Shown here piece by piece: positions 10,296 to 18,273 of a stretch of 64,000 nt of DNA. The DNA comes from Micrococcaceae bacterium Sec5.7 (GTDB taxonomy: Bacteria; Actinomycetota; Actinomycetes; Actinomycetales; Micrococcaceae). Each line of letters begins with the position of its first letter. Positions within the stretch are counted from its first letter, which is position 1. Made by a program: the position numbers and the translations under genes. The notes beneath the pieces were generated by a model. It did no database searches. It was not told the origin of the DNA and saw only the letters and a list, made by a program, of their open reading frames with translations. The stretch covers positions 2,170,001 to 2,234,000 of the forward strand of contig CP144169.1 in the NCBI GenBank assembly GCA_039636785.1, written 5' to 3'.

Positions 10296-11720
10296 ATGGT
10301 GACGAGCCAAACAACTGTGAAAACACTGCTCATCCTCGGAGCTTCAGGCGATCTCACCGGCCGATTGCTGCTGCCAGGACTGGCCAGGCTCGTGGCCAAG
10401 GGACGCGCCGCAGGGCTGAAACTGGTGGGCGCCGGCTCCGACGCCTGGGCGCCTGAACAGTGGCAGGACCGTGTACACACCGCGTTCGCCGATGCCGCCG
10501 GTTCCTCGGATGCCGCCGGAAAAAGGGCCCTGAAAGCCATCGAAAAAACCACGGCCTACCACCGGCTCGATGTCACGGCGGACGGCCCCCTGGCGTCTTT
10601 GCTGGCGGAACTCGACGGCCCCGTGGCGGTCTACTTTGCGCTGCCTCCGCATGTCAGCCAGCTGGCCTGCGGGGTGCTCACCCCGGCCCAGGTCCCGGCG
10701 GGAACGCGTCTGGTGATGGAGAAGCCTTTCGGTTCCAGCGAGGAATCCGCGCGTGAGCTCAACCGGACGCTGGCATCGCTGGTTCCCGAAGACCACATCC
10801 ACCGGGTGGACCACTTCCTGGGCAAGGCCACCGTGCTGAACATACTGGGGCTGCGCTTCGCCAACAATTTCCTGGAGCCGGTGTGGAACCGCGAACACAT
10901 CGAGAAGGTGGAAATCATCTTCGATGAGGATCTGGCCCTGGAAGGACGCGCACGCTACTACGACGGCGCCGGTGCCCTCCGCGACATGATCCAAAGCCAC
11001 CTGCTGCAGATCATGGCCCTGATGGCCATCGAAGCACCGGCGAGCATCGGCGAGCGCGATCTCCGCGACGCCGTGTCCGCCGTACTCCGCGCCAGCAGCA
11101 TCAATGCGCCATACGCGAAGTCCACCCGCCGGGCACGCTACGCGGCCGGAAGCATTGCCGGCAGGGAAGTTCCGGACTATGCCGGGGAAGACGGCGTGGA
11201 CGCCGCAAAGAACACTGAAACCCTCGCCGAGGTCCGGGTGGAGATCGACAACTGGCGGTGGAAGGGGGTCCCCTTCATCCTGCGTTCCGGCAAGGCGCTG
11301 GGCACCACGCGGAAGGAAGCCGTGGTCACCTTCCGGCGGGTCCCGCACCTGCCCAGGGGCTTCTCCGGCGTGGACTCCCCCAACCAGCTACGGATCGGTT
11401 TCGGACCGGACACCCTGCAGCTCGACGTCGATGTGAACGGCCCCGGCAACATCTTCAGGCTGGACCGCACCACGCTGAATGCCGAACTCAACGCCTCCGA
11501 GCTGCTCCCCTACGGCGAGGTCCTGGAAGGCGTACTCACCGGCGACCCGTTGCTTTCCGTGCGAGGCGACACAGCCGAGGACTGCTGGCGGATTGTTGAG
11601 CCGGTCCTCAAGGCCTGGTCCCGGGGCACCGTTCCGTTGGAAGAGTACGACGCCGGCGCTTCAGGCCCCGGCGGCTGGTCATCTTCCGCTGTACGGGCTT
11701 CCATTGCGCCGGGTGGCTGA
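10296..11720 (+). CDS. zwf: Glucose-6-phosphate 1-dehydrogenase family protein
   Basis: Predicted NAD(P)-dependent oxidation of glucose-6-phosphate, first step of the oxidative pentose phosphate pathway. The 474-residue protein starts MVTSQTTVKTLLILGASGDL, with the nucleotide-binding GASGDLTGR at the N-terminus and the active-site motif IHRVDHFLGK carrying the catalytic His. MEKPFG is also conserved. The frame is open far upstream (to 8541), but that part lies antisense to ffh and has no homology. No strong ribosome binding site is seen. Many Actinobacteria carry several zwf copies and this one is not next to tal, tkt or opcA, so it may be a paralogue with a specialised role. Confidence 0.88.
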   Translation: MVTSQTTVKTLLILGASGDLTGRLLLPGLARLVAKGRAAGLKLVGAGSDAWAPEQWQDRVHTAFADAAGSSDAAGKRALKAIEKTTAYHRLDVTADGPLASLLAELDGPVAVYFALPPHVSQLACGVLTPAQVPAGTRLVMEKPFGSSEESARELNRTLASLVPEDHIHRVDHFLGKATVLNILGLRFANNFLEPVWNREHIEKVEIIFDEDLALEGRARYYDGAGALRDMIQSHLLQIMALMAIEAPASIGERDLRDAVSAVLRASSINAPYAKSTRRARYAAGSIAGREVPDYAGEDGVDAAKNTETLAEVRVEIDNWRWKGVPFILRSGKALGTTRKEAVVTFRRVPHLPRGFSGVDSPNQLRIGFGPDTLQLDVDVNGPGNIFRLDRTTLNAELNASELLPYGEVLEGVLTGDPLLSVRGDTAEDCWRIVEPVLKAWSRGTVPLEEYDAGASGPGGWSSSAVRASIAPGG

Positions 11721-11774
11721 ACCGGGGGTAGTTGCCGGTATTGACCGGTAGTTGCCGGTAGCTAAAGGCTAAAG

Positions 11775-11827
11775 ATAAGAAGAGCGGGCAAGACACCTTT
11801 TCCAGATGCCCGGCCCGCTCTTCTTAT
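11775..11827. terminator. Bidirectional terminator between zwf and glnK
   Basis: A perfect 15-bp inverted repeat (11775-11789 with 11813-11827), AT-rich at its base and GC-rich at its top, lies between convergent genes. The outer bases give A-runs before and T-rich bases after the stem in both directions. Just upstream, a 14-nt unit (GGTAGTTGCCGGTA) occurs twice with a 20-nt period (11727 and 11747). Confidence 0.7.
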
Positions 11828-11855
11828 TACCCTGGAGGGAGTCCAGGGACTGCGG

Positions 11856-12194
11856 CTAGATGGCGGCTACGCCGCGTTCGCCTGTCCTCACCCTCACAGC
11901 CTCGAACACATCCATCGTCCAGACCTTGCCGTCGCCGGCCCTGCCGGTGTTTGAACTGGCGATGATGACATCCAGGATGTCGTCCGCCTGTTCGTCGGTG
12001 GCCAGTACCTCTACCCGGATCTTGGGCAGGAGGTCCACGTTGTACTCGGCCCCGCGGTACACCTCGGTGTAGCCGCGCTGCCGGCCGTAGCCGCTGGCTG
12101 CACTGACCGTCAGGCCCTGCACACCGTAGGCCTCCAGCCCTTCCCGAATGGCATCGAGTTTCTCCGGACGGACGATTGCTGTGATCAGTTTCAT
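11856..12194 (-). CDS. glnK: Nitrogen regulatory protein PII (GlnK)
   Basis: Trimeric PII signal protein that senses 2-oxoglutarate, ATP and ADP and gates the AmtB channel. The 112-residue sequence has the T-loop YTEVYRGAEYNVDLLPK with Tyr51, the residue adenylylated by GlnD in Actinobacteria, and the C-terminal loop segment VWTMDVFEAVRVRTGERG. Its ATG overlaps the amtB stop by four bases, so translation is coupled. In related genomes glnD often follows; it is absent here, since the next gene (zwf) is convergent. Confidence 0.96.
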   Translation of the reverse strand: MKLITAIVRPEKLDAIREGLEAYGVQGLTVSAASGYGRQRGYTEVYRGAEYNVDLLPKIRVEVLATDEQADDILDVIIASSNTGRAGDGKVWTMDVFEAVRVRTGERGVAAI

Positions 12195-13585
12195 GCCCCC
12201 ACGCTTTCCTTACCTGCTGCTGCGGTCTTCTTGCCGTTTGAGGTGACGTCCGCTGTGGCTGCTGTGTTGGCTGGGGCCCCAGCTGCGGCCCCGGCGTCTT
12301 CGCCCTGCGGCTTGCCGGTAATCAGTTCATGCAGCGGCTGGAAGCTTCCGCCGTGGCCGCCGACACCGAATTCGTAGGCGGTCTCTGCGTGCAGGCTCAG
12401 GTCCACGCCAACCACTTCCTGCTCCTGGGAGACCCGGAAGCCCATGGTCTTGTGGATCGGGAAGGCGATGATGAAGGTCATCACCGCGGTGAAGATGATG
12501 GACAGGAGCGCCGCGAGAGCCTGGGCGACGAGCTGGGAGGTGCCTCCGCCGTAGAAGAGACCTGCCGTGCCCTGGGTCGGGGTGGCGAGGAAGCCGATCG
12601 CCACGGTGCCGACAACACCCGAGACAAGGTGGACACCGACGACGTCGAGCGAGTCGTCGTAGCCGAACTTGAACTTCAGGCCGACGGCCAGGGCGGAGGC
12701 GACACCGGCGACGACGCCGAGCGCAATCGCACCGAGGGGGGAGACGTTGGCGCAGGCCGGGGTGATGGCCACGAGCCCGGCTACGACGCCCGATGCGGCG
12801 CCGAGGGAGGTCGGGTGACCGTCGCGGAAGCGTTCGACGGCGAGCCAGCCGAGCATTGCGGCCGCCGGGGCAGCGAGGGTGTTGATCCAGATCAGGCCAG
12901 CCTGCTCAACCGTGGCAGCGGCACCGGCGTTGAAGCCGAACCAGCCGAACCAGAGGATCGCGGCACCGAGCATAACGAACGGGACGTTGTGCGGGCGGTG
13001 GTTCGGGTCCTTGCCGAAGCCCTTGCGGTTACCGATGATCAGAACCAGGATCAGGCCGGCCACGCCGGCGTTGATGTGGACAACGGTGCCGCCGGCGAAG
13101 TCAATCACGGGAGCGAACGTCTGGCCGAACCAGCCGTCCTTGGAGAAGAGCCCGCCACCCCAGACCATGAAGGCCAGCGGCGCGTAAACGAGGGTGGCCC
13201 AGATGGGAGTGAAGATGACCCATGCCGAGAATTTCGCGCGATCGGCGACAGCTCCGGAGATCAGGGCCACGGTGATGATGGCGAAGGTGGCTGCGTAGCC
13301 TACCTTGAGCAGATCCGCGGGGTCGGTGAAGTTGTGCAGCCCGAAGTGGCTGAACGGGTTAGCGAAGATCTGGAAGAAGTTGTCTTCGTTGCTCGTAGCC
13401 ATCGAAGCGCCCCACAGGACCCACATGATGCCGACGGTTCCAATGGCGACGAAGCTCATCATCATCATGTTCAAAGCCGACTTGGCGCGGGTCATGCCGC
13501 CGTAGAAGAATGCCAGGCCCGGGGTCATGAACAGCACTAGTGCTGAAGCGACCAGGAGCCAAACGAGACCTGCGGTGAGTTCCAT
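12191..13585 (-). CDS. amtB: Ammonium transporter AmtB
   Basis: Trimeric ammonium channel of the inner membrane. The 464-residue protein begins MELTAGLVWLLVASALVLFM and has about eleven hydrophobic segments with the family stretches TPGLAFFYGGMTRAKSALNMMMMS, VHINAGVAGL and GVHLVSGVVGT. The last ~50 residues are an Ala-rich cytoplasmic tail. GAGG lies nine bases before the ATG. It forms an operon with glnK. A direct repeat resembling a nitrogen-regulator site lies 110-165 bases upstream. Confidence 0.97.
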   Translation of the reverse strand: MELTAGLVWLLVASALVLFMTPGLAFFYGGMTRAKSALNMMMMSFVAIGTVGIMWVLWGASMATSNEDNFFQIFANPFSHFGLHNFTDPADLLKVGYAATFAIITVALISGAVADRAKFSAWVIFTPIWATLVYAPLAFMVWGGGLFSKDGWFGQTFAPVIDFAGGTVVHINAGVAGLILVLIIGNRKGFGKDPNHRPHNVPFVMLGAAILWFGWFGFNAGAAATVEQAGLIWINTLAAPAAAMLGWLAVERFRDGHPTSLGAASGVVAGLVAITPACANVSPLGAIALGVVAGVASALAVGLKFKFGYDDSLDVVGVHLVSGVVGTVAIGFLATPTQGTAGLFYGGGTSQLVAQALAALLSIIFTAVMTFIIAFPIHKTMGFRVSQEQEVVGVDLSLHAETAYEFGVGGHGGSFQPLHELITGKPQGEDAGAAAGAPANTAATADVTSNGKKTAAAGKESVGA

Positions 13586-13696
13586 GGTCTACGTCCTCTC
13601 TTGCTTTTGTGCGGAGTTGTCCGCCTGTCCCAACGCCTTTTGCGTTCTAAGAAGAGTCTGGTCTCGCTGTGTTTCGCCTACGGAGGATTTACATTG

Positions 13697-13750
13697 CCGG
13701 CTTGTTACAACAACCTCTTGGAAGTAAATGGTGCATCTCCGGCTTGTTAC
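13697..13750 (-). promoter_or_regulatory. Direct repeat upstream of amtB, possible GlnR-type site
   Basis: The 12-mer GTAACAAGCCGG occurs twice on the minus strand (13739-13750 and 13697-13708), spaced 42 bp or about four helical turns. The upstream copy is preceded by GAAAC six bases away (13757-13761). The GTnAC-N6-GaAAC arrangement is that of the actinobacterial nitrogen regulator GlnR, matched only partly here. It lies 110-165 bases before amtB in the divergent region shared with an MFS gene. Confidence 0.4.
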
Positions 13751-13811
13751 GGTTATGTTTCACGGCATAAGTAGCCACCCGGCCCACCAAATCCGCAAGG
13801 ACACCTTCACC

Positions 13812-15071
13812 ATGACGGCACCTCCCCGCCCTGCCACCGCCAGAGCCCGGTTTTTCGCCGCCGGCGGGCCCGGCCGTGCCAAGCTCCCCCGTGACATCAA
13901 GGTGATGCTCGCGGCAGCCTTCCTCATCGCACTGGGATTTGGCCTGGTGGCACCCGTTTTGCCGCAGTTCGCCACCACCTTTGATGTCGGTGCCACGGCA
14001 GCGGCAGTGATCGTCAGTATTTTTGCGCTGATGCGGCTCGTCTTTGCCCCTGCTGGCGGTGCGCTGATCGGGAGGCTCGGCGAGCGCCCGGTGTATGTGG
14101 CGGGGCTGCTGATTGTCGCGGCGTCGACGGCGGCTTGTGCCTTCGCCCAGGACTACTGGCAGCTGCTGGTGTTCCGCGGGCTCGGTGGTGCCGGTTCGGT
14201 GATGTTTACGGTGGCTTCGATGGCCCTGGTCATCAGGCTTGCTCCACCGGAAAGCCGCGGACGGGTCTCGGGGGCGTATGCATCCGCGTTTCTGATCGGC
14301 AATGTCTGCGGGCCGATCGTTGGCGGCATGCTGGCAGGATTCGGGCTGCGTATACCGTTTCTGGCGTATGCGGCCGCCCTTGTACTGGCGGCGATCGTGG
14401 TGCAGACCCAGCTCAGCCACGTTCCGGGTTCCTCGCGGCTGGCCGGTTCCTCGTCGCCCGATATGAAGCTCGGCGAAGCCCTGGGCGACGGCGCCTACCG
14501 CGCGGCGCTGTTCTCGAGTTTCGCCAACGGCTGGGCAACATTCGGTGTGCGGATGGCCACGGTCCCGCTCTTTGCCGTCGCCGCGCTGGGCTCCGGCCCT
14601 GGAGCCGCAGGCCTGGCGCTCGCCGTTTTTGCTGCCGGCAACGCCCTGGCCCTGACATTCTCCGGCCGGCTCGCGGATTCGCTCGGCCGCAGACCCATGA
14701 TGATTTCGGGGCTGTTCGTCACCGGGATCTCCACGGCCGCGATCGGTCTGACGCACAACCTCGGCTGGTTCCTGGTGGCTTCGGCGATCGCCGGCATCGG
14801 CTCCGGGCTGCTCAGTCCTGCCCAGCAGGCCGCCATCGCCGACGTGATCGGGCGTGACAGGTCCGGGGGCCGAGTACTGGCGGTCTACCAGATGACGGCA
14901 GACATCGGTGCCATCATCGGTCCGGTGCTCGCCGGCCTTTTGGCGGACCGGCTTGGCTATGGCTGGGCGTTCGCCGTCACCGGTGGTGTTCTCCTGGCAT
15001 CCGCCGCGGCCTGGTCGCTGGTGCGGGAGCCCATGCACCGGACATCAGACACGGGTGCCCCACCCAACTAG
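13812..15071 (+). CDS. MFS transporter (DHA1-like efflux protein)
   Basis: A 419-residue major facilitator with about 12 hydrophobic segments. The loop 2-3 signature reads GGALIGRLGERPVYV, and its second-half counterpart reads SGRLADSLGRRPMM, both typical of drug:proton antiporters. The cytoplasmic N-terminus (about 30 residues) is basic. The chosen ATG is preceded by AAGGAC; an upstream ATG at 13728 would add a region with no homology. The stop codon lies inside the first copy of a 70-nt palindrome. Substrate unknown. Confidence 0.88.
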   Translation: MTAPPRPATARARFFAAGGPGRAKLPRDIKVMLAAAFLIALGFGLVAPVLPQFATTFDVGATAAAVIVSIFALMRLVFAPAGGALIGRLGERPVYVAGLLIVAASTAACAFAQDYWQLLVFRGLGGAGSVMFTVASMALVIRLAPPESRGRVSGAYASAFLIGNVCGPIVGGMLAGFGLRIPFLAYAAALVLAAIVVQTQLSHVPGSSRLAGSSSPDMKLGEALGDGAYRAALFSSFANGWATFGVRMATVPLFAVAALGSGPGAAGLALAVFAAGNALALTFSGRLADSLGRRPMMISGLFVTGISTAAIGLTHNLGWFLVASAIAGIGSGLLSPAQQAAIADVIGRDRSGGRVLAVYQMTADIGAIIGPVLAGLLADRLGYGWAFAVTGGVLLASAAAWSLVREPMHRTSDTGAPPN

Positions 15072-15130
15072 GTGGCAGCAGACGCCGTTTTCAGCGCCCA
15101 GAACAGCGTTACCTGCGACCTACTTGGGTG
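15061..15130. repeat. 70-nt palindromic repeat, copy 1
   Basis: A near-perfect 70-nt inverted repeat whose outer arms are CACCCAACTA and TACTTGGGTG and whose centre is AGCGCC. About 80% identical to copy 2 at 16923-16992 (14 differences by eye), with substitutions that mostly keep pairing. It contains the MFS stop codon and could act as a transcription terminator. Confidence 0.8.
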
Positions 15131-15225
15131 TCGGCGTACGTTCGTGGGCGCCACTGTGTCTGTTCCGGCCGCGGAATTGGCTACGCTTGACGGAAACGTC
15201 CCAATCGCGCTGGAGAAACACGTCT

Positions 15226-16914
15226 ATGACCCACCCTGACCCGTTACCTGACGACCACCCTGAAACGTACGCTGAAACCCAAGCCAGCACGAAGCGGAAG
15301 AAGCTGCGAATCATCGCGGCAATTTCCGCTGTAGCCGTGATTGCGCTGGTGGCTCTGTTCCTGACCGTTTCACAATTTGTCACGCCCCAGGCTGCCACTG
15401 CGCCGTCCAGCACCACCGCGGCGGCCAAGCCGACGCCGAGCAAGTCCCTGCCTCCGGCACCGGCGGTGACGTACTACAACCAGGCCGGTCCCCCCGCAGG
15501 TTCACCGCTCGAGGCCGTCGACCCGTTGGAAGTAAAGGTTTCAGGGGACGAGGTGGGTACTTCCCTCAATAAGGGCATGGTGGGAATCTCGCTGGAAGCC
15601 ACTGATCTGGCCGACCCCAATCTCAGCGTCGACAACGCCTCCATGGTCAAATTGCTTAAAGATGCCGACAACCCTGTTCTGCGTTTCGGCGGCAACGCCG
15701 TGGATCGCCGTTTCTTCTGGACGTCCTCGAACGAACCGCTGCCGTCCGACTACAAGGGCGACAAAGCGCATCCCGCACGGGCGGTTGGTCCCAGCGACCT
15801 GCAGCGCGTAGCCACACTCCTGAACGCCACTGATGCGAAAATCAGTCTGACCGTGGATCTGGGCCACTACGACCCGGACCGCGCAGCCGACATGGTCAAA
15901 AACGCCTCGAAGGTCTTCGGACCTCGGCTCCTGAGCGTCACCATCGGCAACGAGCCGAACGGGTTGGCCTACACTGGCTTGCGCAATAAAGACTATGGTT
16001 CTGAAGATTACGTCACGGAGCTCAAGGCTTACGCGAATGCGATTAATGCCGCCGCTCCCGGCGTGGCCATCTCAGGTCCCGGGGTGTACGACCAGAAATG
16101 GTGGAAGCCATTTATCGACGCCCAGATCCCGCAGAAAAAGATCCTGTCTTTCCACAACTACCCGCTCTTCAGCTGCACCGATAAGAGCTCCGAGGGCTTC
16201 CCCTCCCTGGCTAATTTGATGAGCACGTCCATGCATGACCGTGCAGCCAGCTACCAGAACCATGCGCTTGAGGCCGCCAAAGCCTCCGGGCTCGAAACCT
16301 GGCTGGCGGAAACGGGAATGACAGCCTGCCCGGGATCCAACGAGACCACCAAGACCCATGCATCGGCACTTTGGAGCGTTGACTACGCCCTCAACGCCGC
16401 AAAGCTGGGGATCACCCGGATGGGCTTCCACAGCTCCATGCTGACCTGCAAGGGCGGACCGCCCATGTCCGTCATCTGCAGCGGCGGCAACTACCTCCAG
16501 CCGAACGGCGAAGTATCGGGGCGGGCGAATTACTTCGGCATGGCCATGGTGGCGGATCTGGAGGCCGGAAAGTTCCTCAAGCTTGAAGGCTCCGGAGGCG
16601 GCCTGGCATACTCCTACGCCCTGAAGAACGCCGACGGCAGCACAACGGTGGTCCTTGTCAACGAGAACAACCCCGAGAAGGCAGCGCAGACCAAGGTGTC
16701 TCTGAAACTCCCGGGCAAAGCCCTGACCGGAACCATGACACAGCTGACCGGACCCGGCTTCGCGGCGCAGGACAGCACAGCGATTGACGGCGCACAATCT
16801 GCCCCCGTCCCTCTTGCTAAGCGGGCTACGGTACCGGGATTCACCTACGGTTCCGATACCCAGAACTTCGTACTCACGGCCGGCACCGCGACGGTCCTGA
16901 ACTTCAAGTACTAG
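15226..16914 (+). CDS. Membrane-anchored glycoside hydrolase, GH79 (glucuronidase/heparanase)-like
   Basis: A 562-residue predicted extracytoplasmic glycosidase. Residues 1-34 are cytoplasmic and Lys-rich, residues about 34-60 form one membrane segment (LRIIAAISAVAVIALVALFL), followed by a Thr/Ser/Pro linker and a catalytic TIM barrel. The candidate acid/base is Glu243 in VTIGNEPNGL and the candidate nucleophile is Glu362 in WLAETGMT, with a C-terminal beta domain. This pattern matches the GH79/heparanase clan. The ATG at 15226 follows GGAG nine bases upstream. The gene is flanked by two copies of a 70-nt palindrome. It could act on uronic-acid glycans, possibly including the organism's own surface polymer. 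Confidence 0.78.
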   Translation: MTHPDPLPDDHPETYAETQASTKRKKLRIIAAISAVAVIALVALFLTVSQFVTPQAATAPSSTTAAAKPTPSKSLPPAPAVTYYNQAGPPAGSPLEAVDPLEVKVSGDEVGTSLNKGMVGISLEATDLADPNLSVDNASMVKLLKDADNPVLRFGGNAVDRRFFWTSSNEPLPSDYKGDKAHPARAVGPSDLQRVATLLNATDAKISLTVDLGHYDPDRAADMVKNASKVFGPRLLSVTIGNEPNGLAYTGLRNKDYGSEDYVTELKAYANAINAAAPGVAISGPGVYDQKWWKPFIDAQIPQKKILSFHNYPLFSCTDKSSEGFPSLANLMSTSMHDRAASYQNHALEAAKASGLETWLAETGMTACPGSNETTKTHASALWSVDYALNAAKLGITRMGFHSSMLTCKGGPPMSVICSGGNYLQPNGEVSGRANYFGMAMVADLEAGKFLKLEGSGGGLAYSYALKNADGSTTVVLVNENNPEKAAQTKVSLKLPGKALTGTMTQLTGPGFAAQDSTAIDGAQSAPVPLAKRATVPGFTYGSDTQNFVLTAGTATVLNFKY

Positions 16915-16922
16915 CCGGCCAA

Positions 16923-16992
16923 CGCCCAACTGGGTAGCAGCAGACGCTGTTTTGAGCGCTCAAGACAGCGTTATCTGCTACCCAGCTGGGCG
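16923..16992. repeat. 70-nt palindromic repeat, copy 2
   Basis: Second copy of the palindrome, with outer arms CGCCCAACTGGG and CCCAGCTGGGCG and the perfect centre GAGCGCTC. It lies between convergent genes, eight bases after the glycosidase stop and nine bases from the ftsY stop, so it probably serves as a bidirectional terminator. Confidence 0.8.
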
Positions 16993-17001
16993 GGCGGGGC
17001 G

Positions 17002-18222
17002 TCAGTTCAGCAGGGCGTCGACAAAGCTTTCGGCTTCGAACGGTGCAAGATCGTCCGCACCCTCGCCGAGTCCGATCAGTTTGACCGGGACACCGAGTGA
17101 CTTCTGAATGGCGACGACGATTCCGCCTTTAGCGGTTCCGTCCAGTTTGGTAAGCACAATGCCGGTGATGTTGACCACCTCGGAGAACACCCGTGCCTGG
17201 TTGAGTCCGTTCTGGCCGGTGGTGGCATCCAGCACCAGCAGCACCTCATCGACTTCGGCCAGCTTCTCGATCACACGCTTGACCTTGCTGAGTTCGTCCA
17301 TGAGGCCAACCTTGTTCTGCAGGCGGCCGGCGGTATCGATCATCACCACGTCGACTTCCTGCTCGATGCCCGCCTTCACCGCCTCATAGGCCACCGACGC
17401 CGGGTCTGCACCGTCGACGTCGGACTTCACGGTGGGAACTCCCACACGCTGGCCCCATGTGGCCAGCTGTTCAGCGGCTGCCGCACGGAAGGTGTCAGCG
17501 GCGCCGAGCAGGACATCCTTGTCCTCGGCCACCAGTACACGGGCCAGCTTGCCAACAGTGGTGGTCTTGCCCACGCCGTTGACACCGACCACCATCATGA
17601 CCGCGGGCTTGTCAGCGTGGCGTTCAATGCGCAGGCTGCGGTCCATGGACGGGTCAACGAGCTTGATGAGTTCTTCGCGGAGTAGCGCCTTGACGTGCTC
17701 CGGGGTCCTGGTGCCGAGCACCTTCACCCGCTCGCGCAGCGCATCGACCAGCTGCATGGTGGGTTCGGTTCCCAGATCCGCGAGCAACAGCGTTTCCTCG
17801 ACTTCGTCCCAGACGTCCTCGTCGATGGTGTCCCTGGACAGCAGCGCCAGCAATCCCTTGCCCAGGATGTTGTTGGACCTGACCAGGCGTTCACGCAGCC
17901 GGGTAAGGCGCCCCGCAACTGGCAGCGGGGTTTCCACCGGGATGGTTTCCAGCCCAGCGACGTCGTCGGGGACTTCAGTTGCCTCAAGATCTTCAAGATC
18001 TTCAAGGTCGACGGCGGCAGGCGCCTTACGCTCCGGCGCCGCCTCCGGGCGGTCCTCGGTAAGCGTTCCGCCGCCGCCCTGCGGGGCAGCGGGATCGTTC
18101 TCATCCCTGGTGCCGGGGTACCGGGTGATGTTCTTCCGGGTCTTCATCAGGACCGGGATCAGCCCGCCAATAACCACCAGGGCAGCAACAATGGACAGAA
18201 TAATAGGGAGGATGTCATTCAC
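17002..18222 (-). CDS. ftsY: Signal recognition particle receptor FtsY
   Basis: SRP receptor GTPase at the membrane, partner of Ffh. The 406-residue protein has an N-terminal membrane helix (ILPIILSIVAALVVIGGLI, residues 4-22), an acidic linker (with LEDLEDLE), an NG domain with P-loop GVNGVGKTT (213-221), DTAGRLQ, and TKLDGTAKGG. The membrane helix is typical of actinobacterial FtsY, unlike the peripheral E. coli form. It follows smc on the same strand with a 51-base gap. The palindrome at 16923-16992 lies just after its stop. Confidence 0.96.
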   Translation of the reverse strand: MNDILPIILSIVAALVVIGGLIPVLMKTRKNITRYPGTRDENDPAAPQGGGGTLTEDRPEAAPERKAPAAVDLEDLEDLEATEVPDDVAGLETIPVETPLPVAGRLTRLRERLVRSNNILGKGLLALLSRDTIDEDVWDEVEETLLLADLGTEPTMQLVDALRERVKVLGTRTPEHVKALLREELIKLVDPSMDRSLRIERHADKPAVMMVVGVNGVGKTTTVGKLARVLVAEDKDVLLGAADTFRAAAAEQLATWGQRVGVPTVKSDVDGADPASVAYEAVKAGIEQEVDVVMIDTAGRLQNKVGLMDELSKVKRVIEKLAEVDEVLLVLDATTGQNGLNQARVFSEVVNITGIVLTKLDGTAKGGIVVAIQKSLGVPVKLIGLGEGADDLAPFEAESFVDALLN

Positions 18223-18273
18223 TCCCCTAGCTTCTCACAAACGCCTTGGGGCTTGTCCGGACATGGACGGCAC

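Noticed and set aside
12329..13540. 403-codon plus-strand open frame over amtB
   Set aside because: Antisense shadow; the sense protein is an unmistakable ammonium transporter.
13689..15038. 449-codon minus-strand open frame over the MFS gene
   Set aside because: Antisense shadow; very Arg/Gly/His-rich with no motif, while the sense frame has 12 membrane segments.
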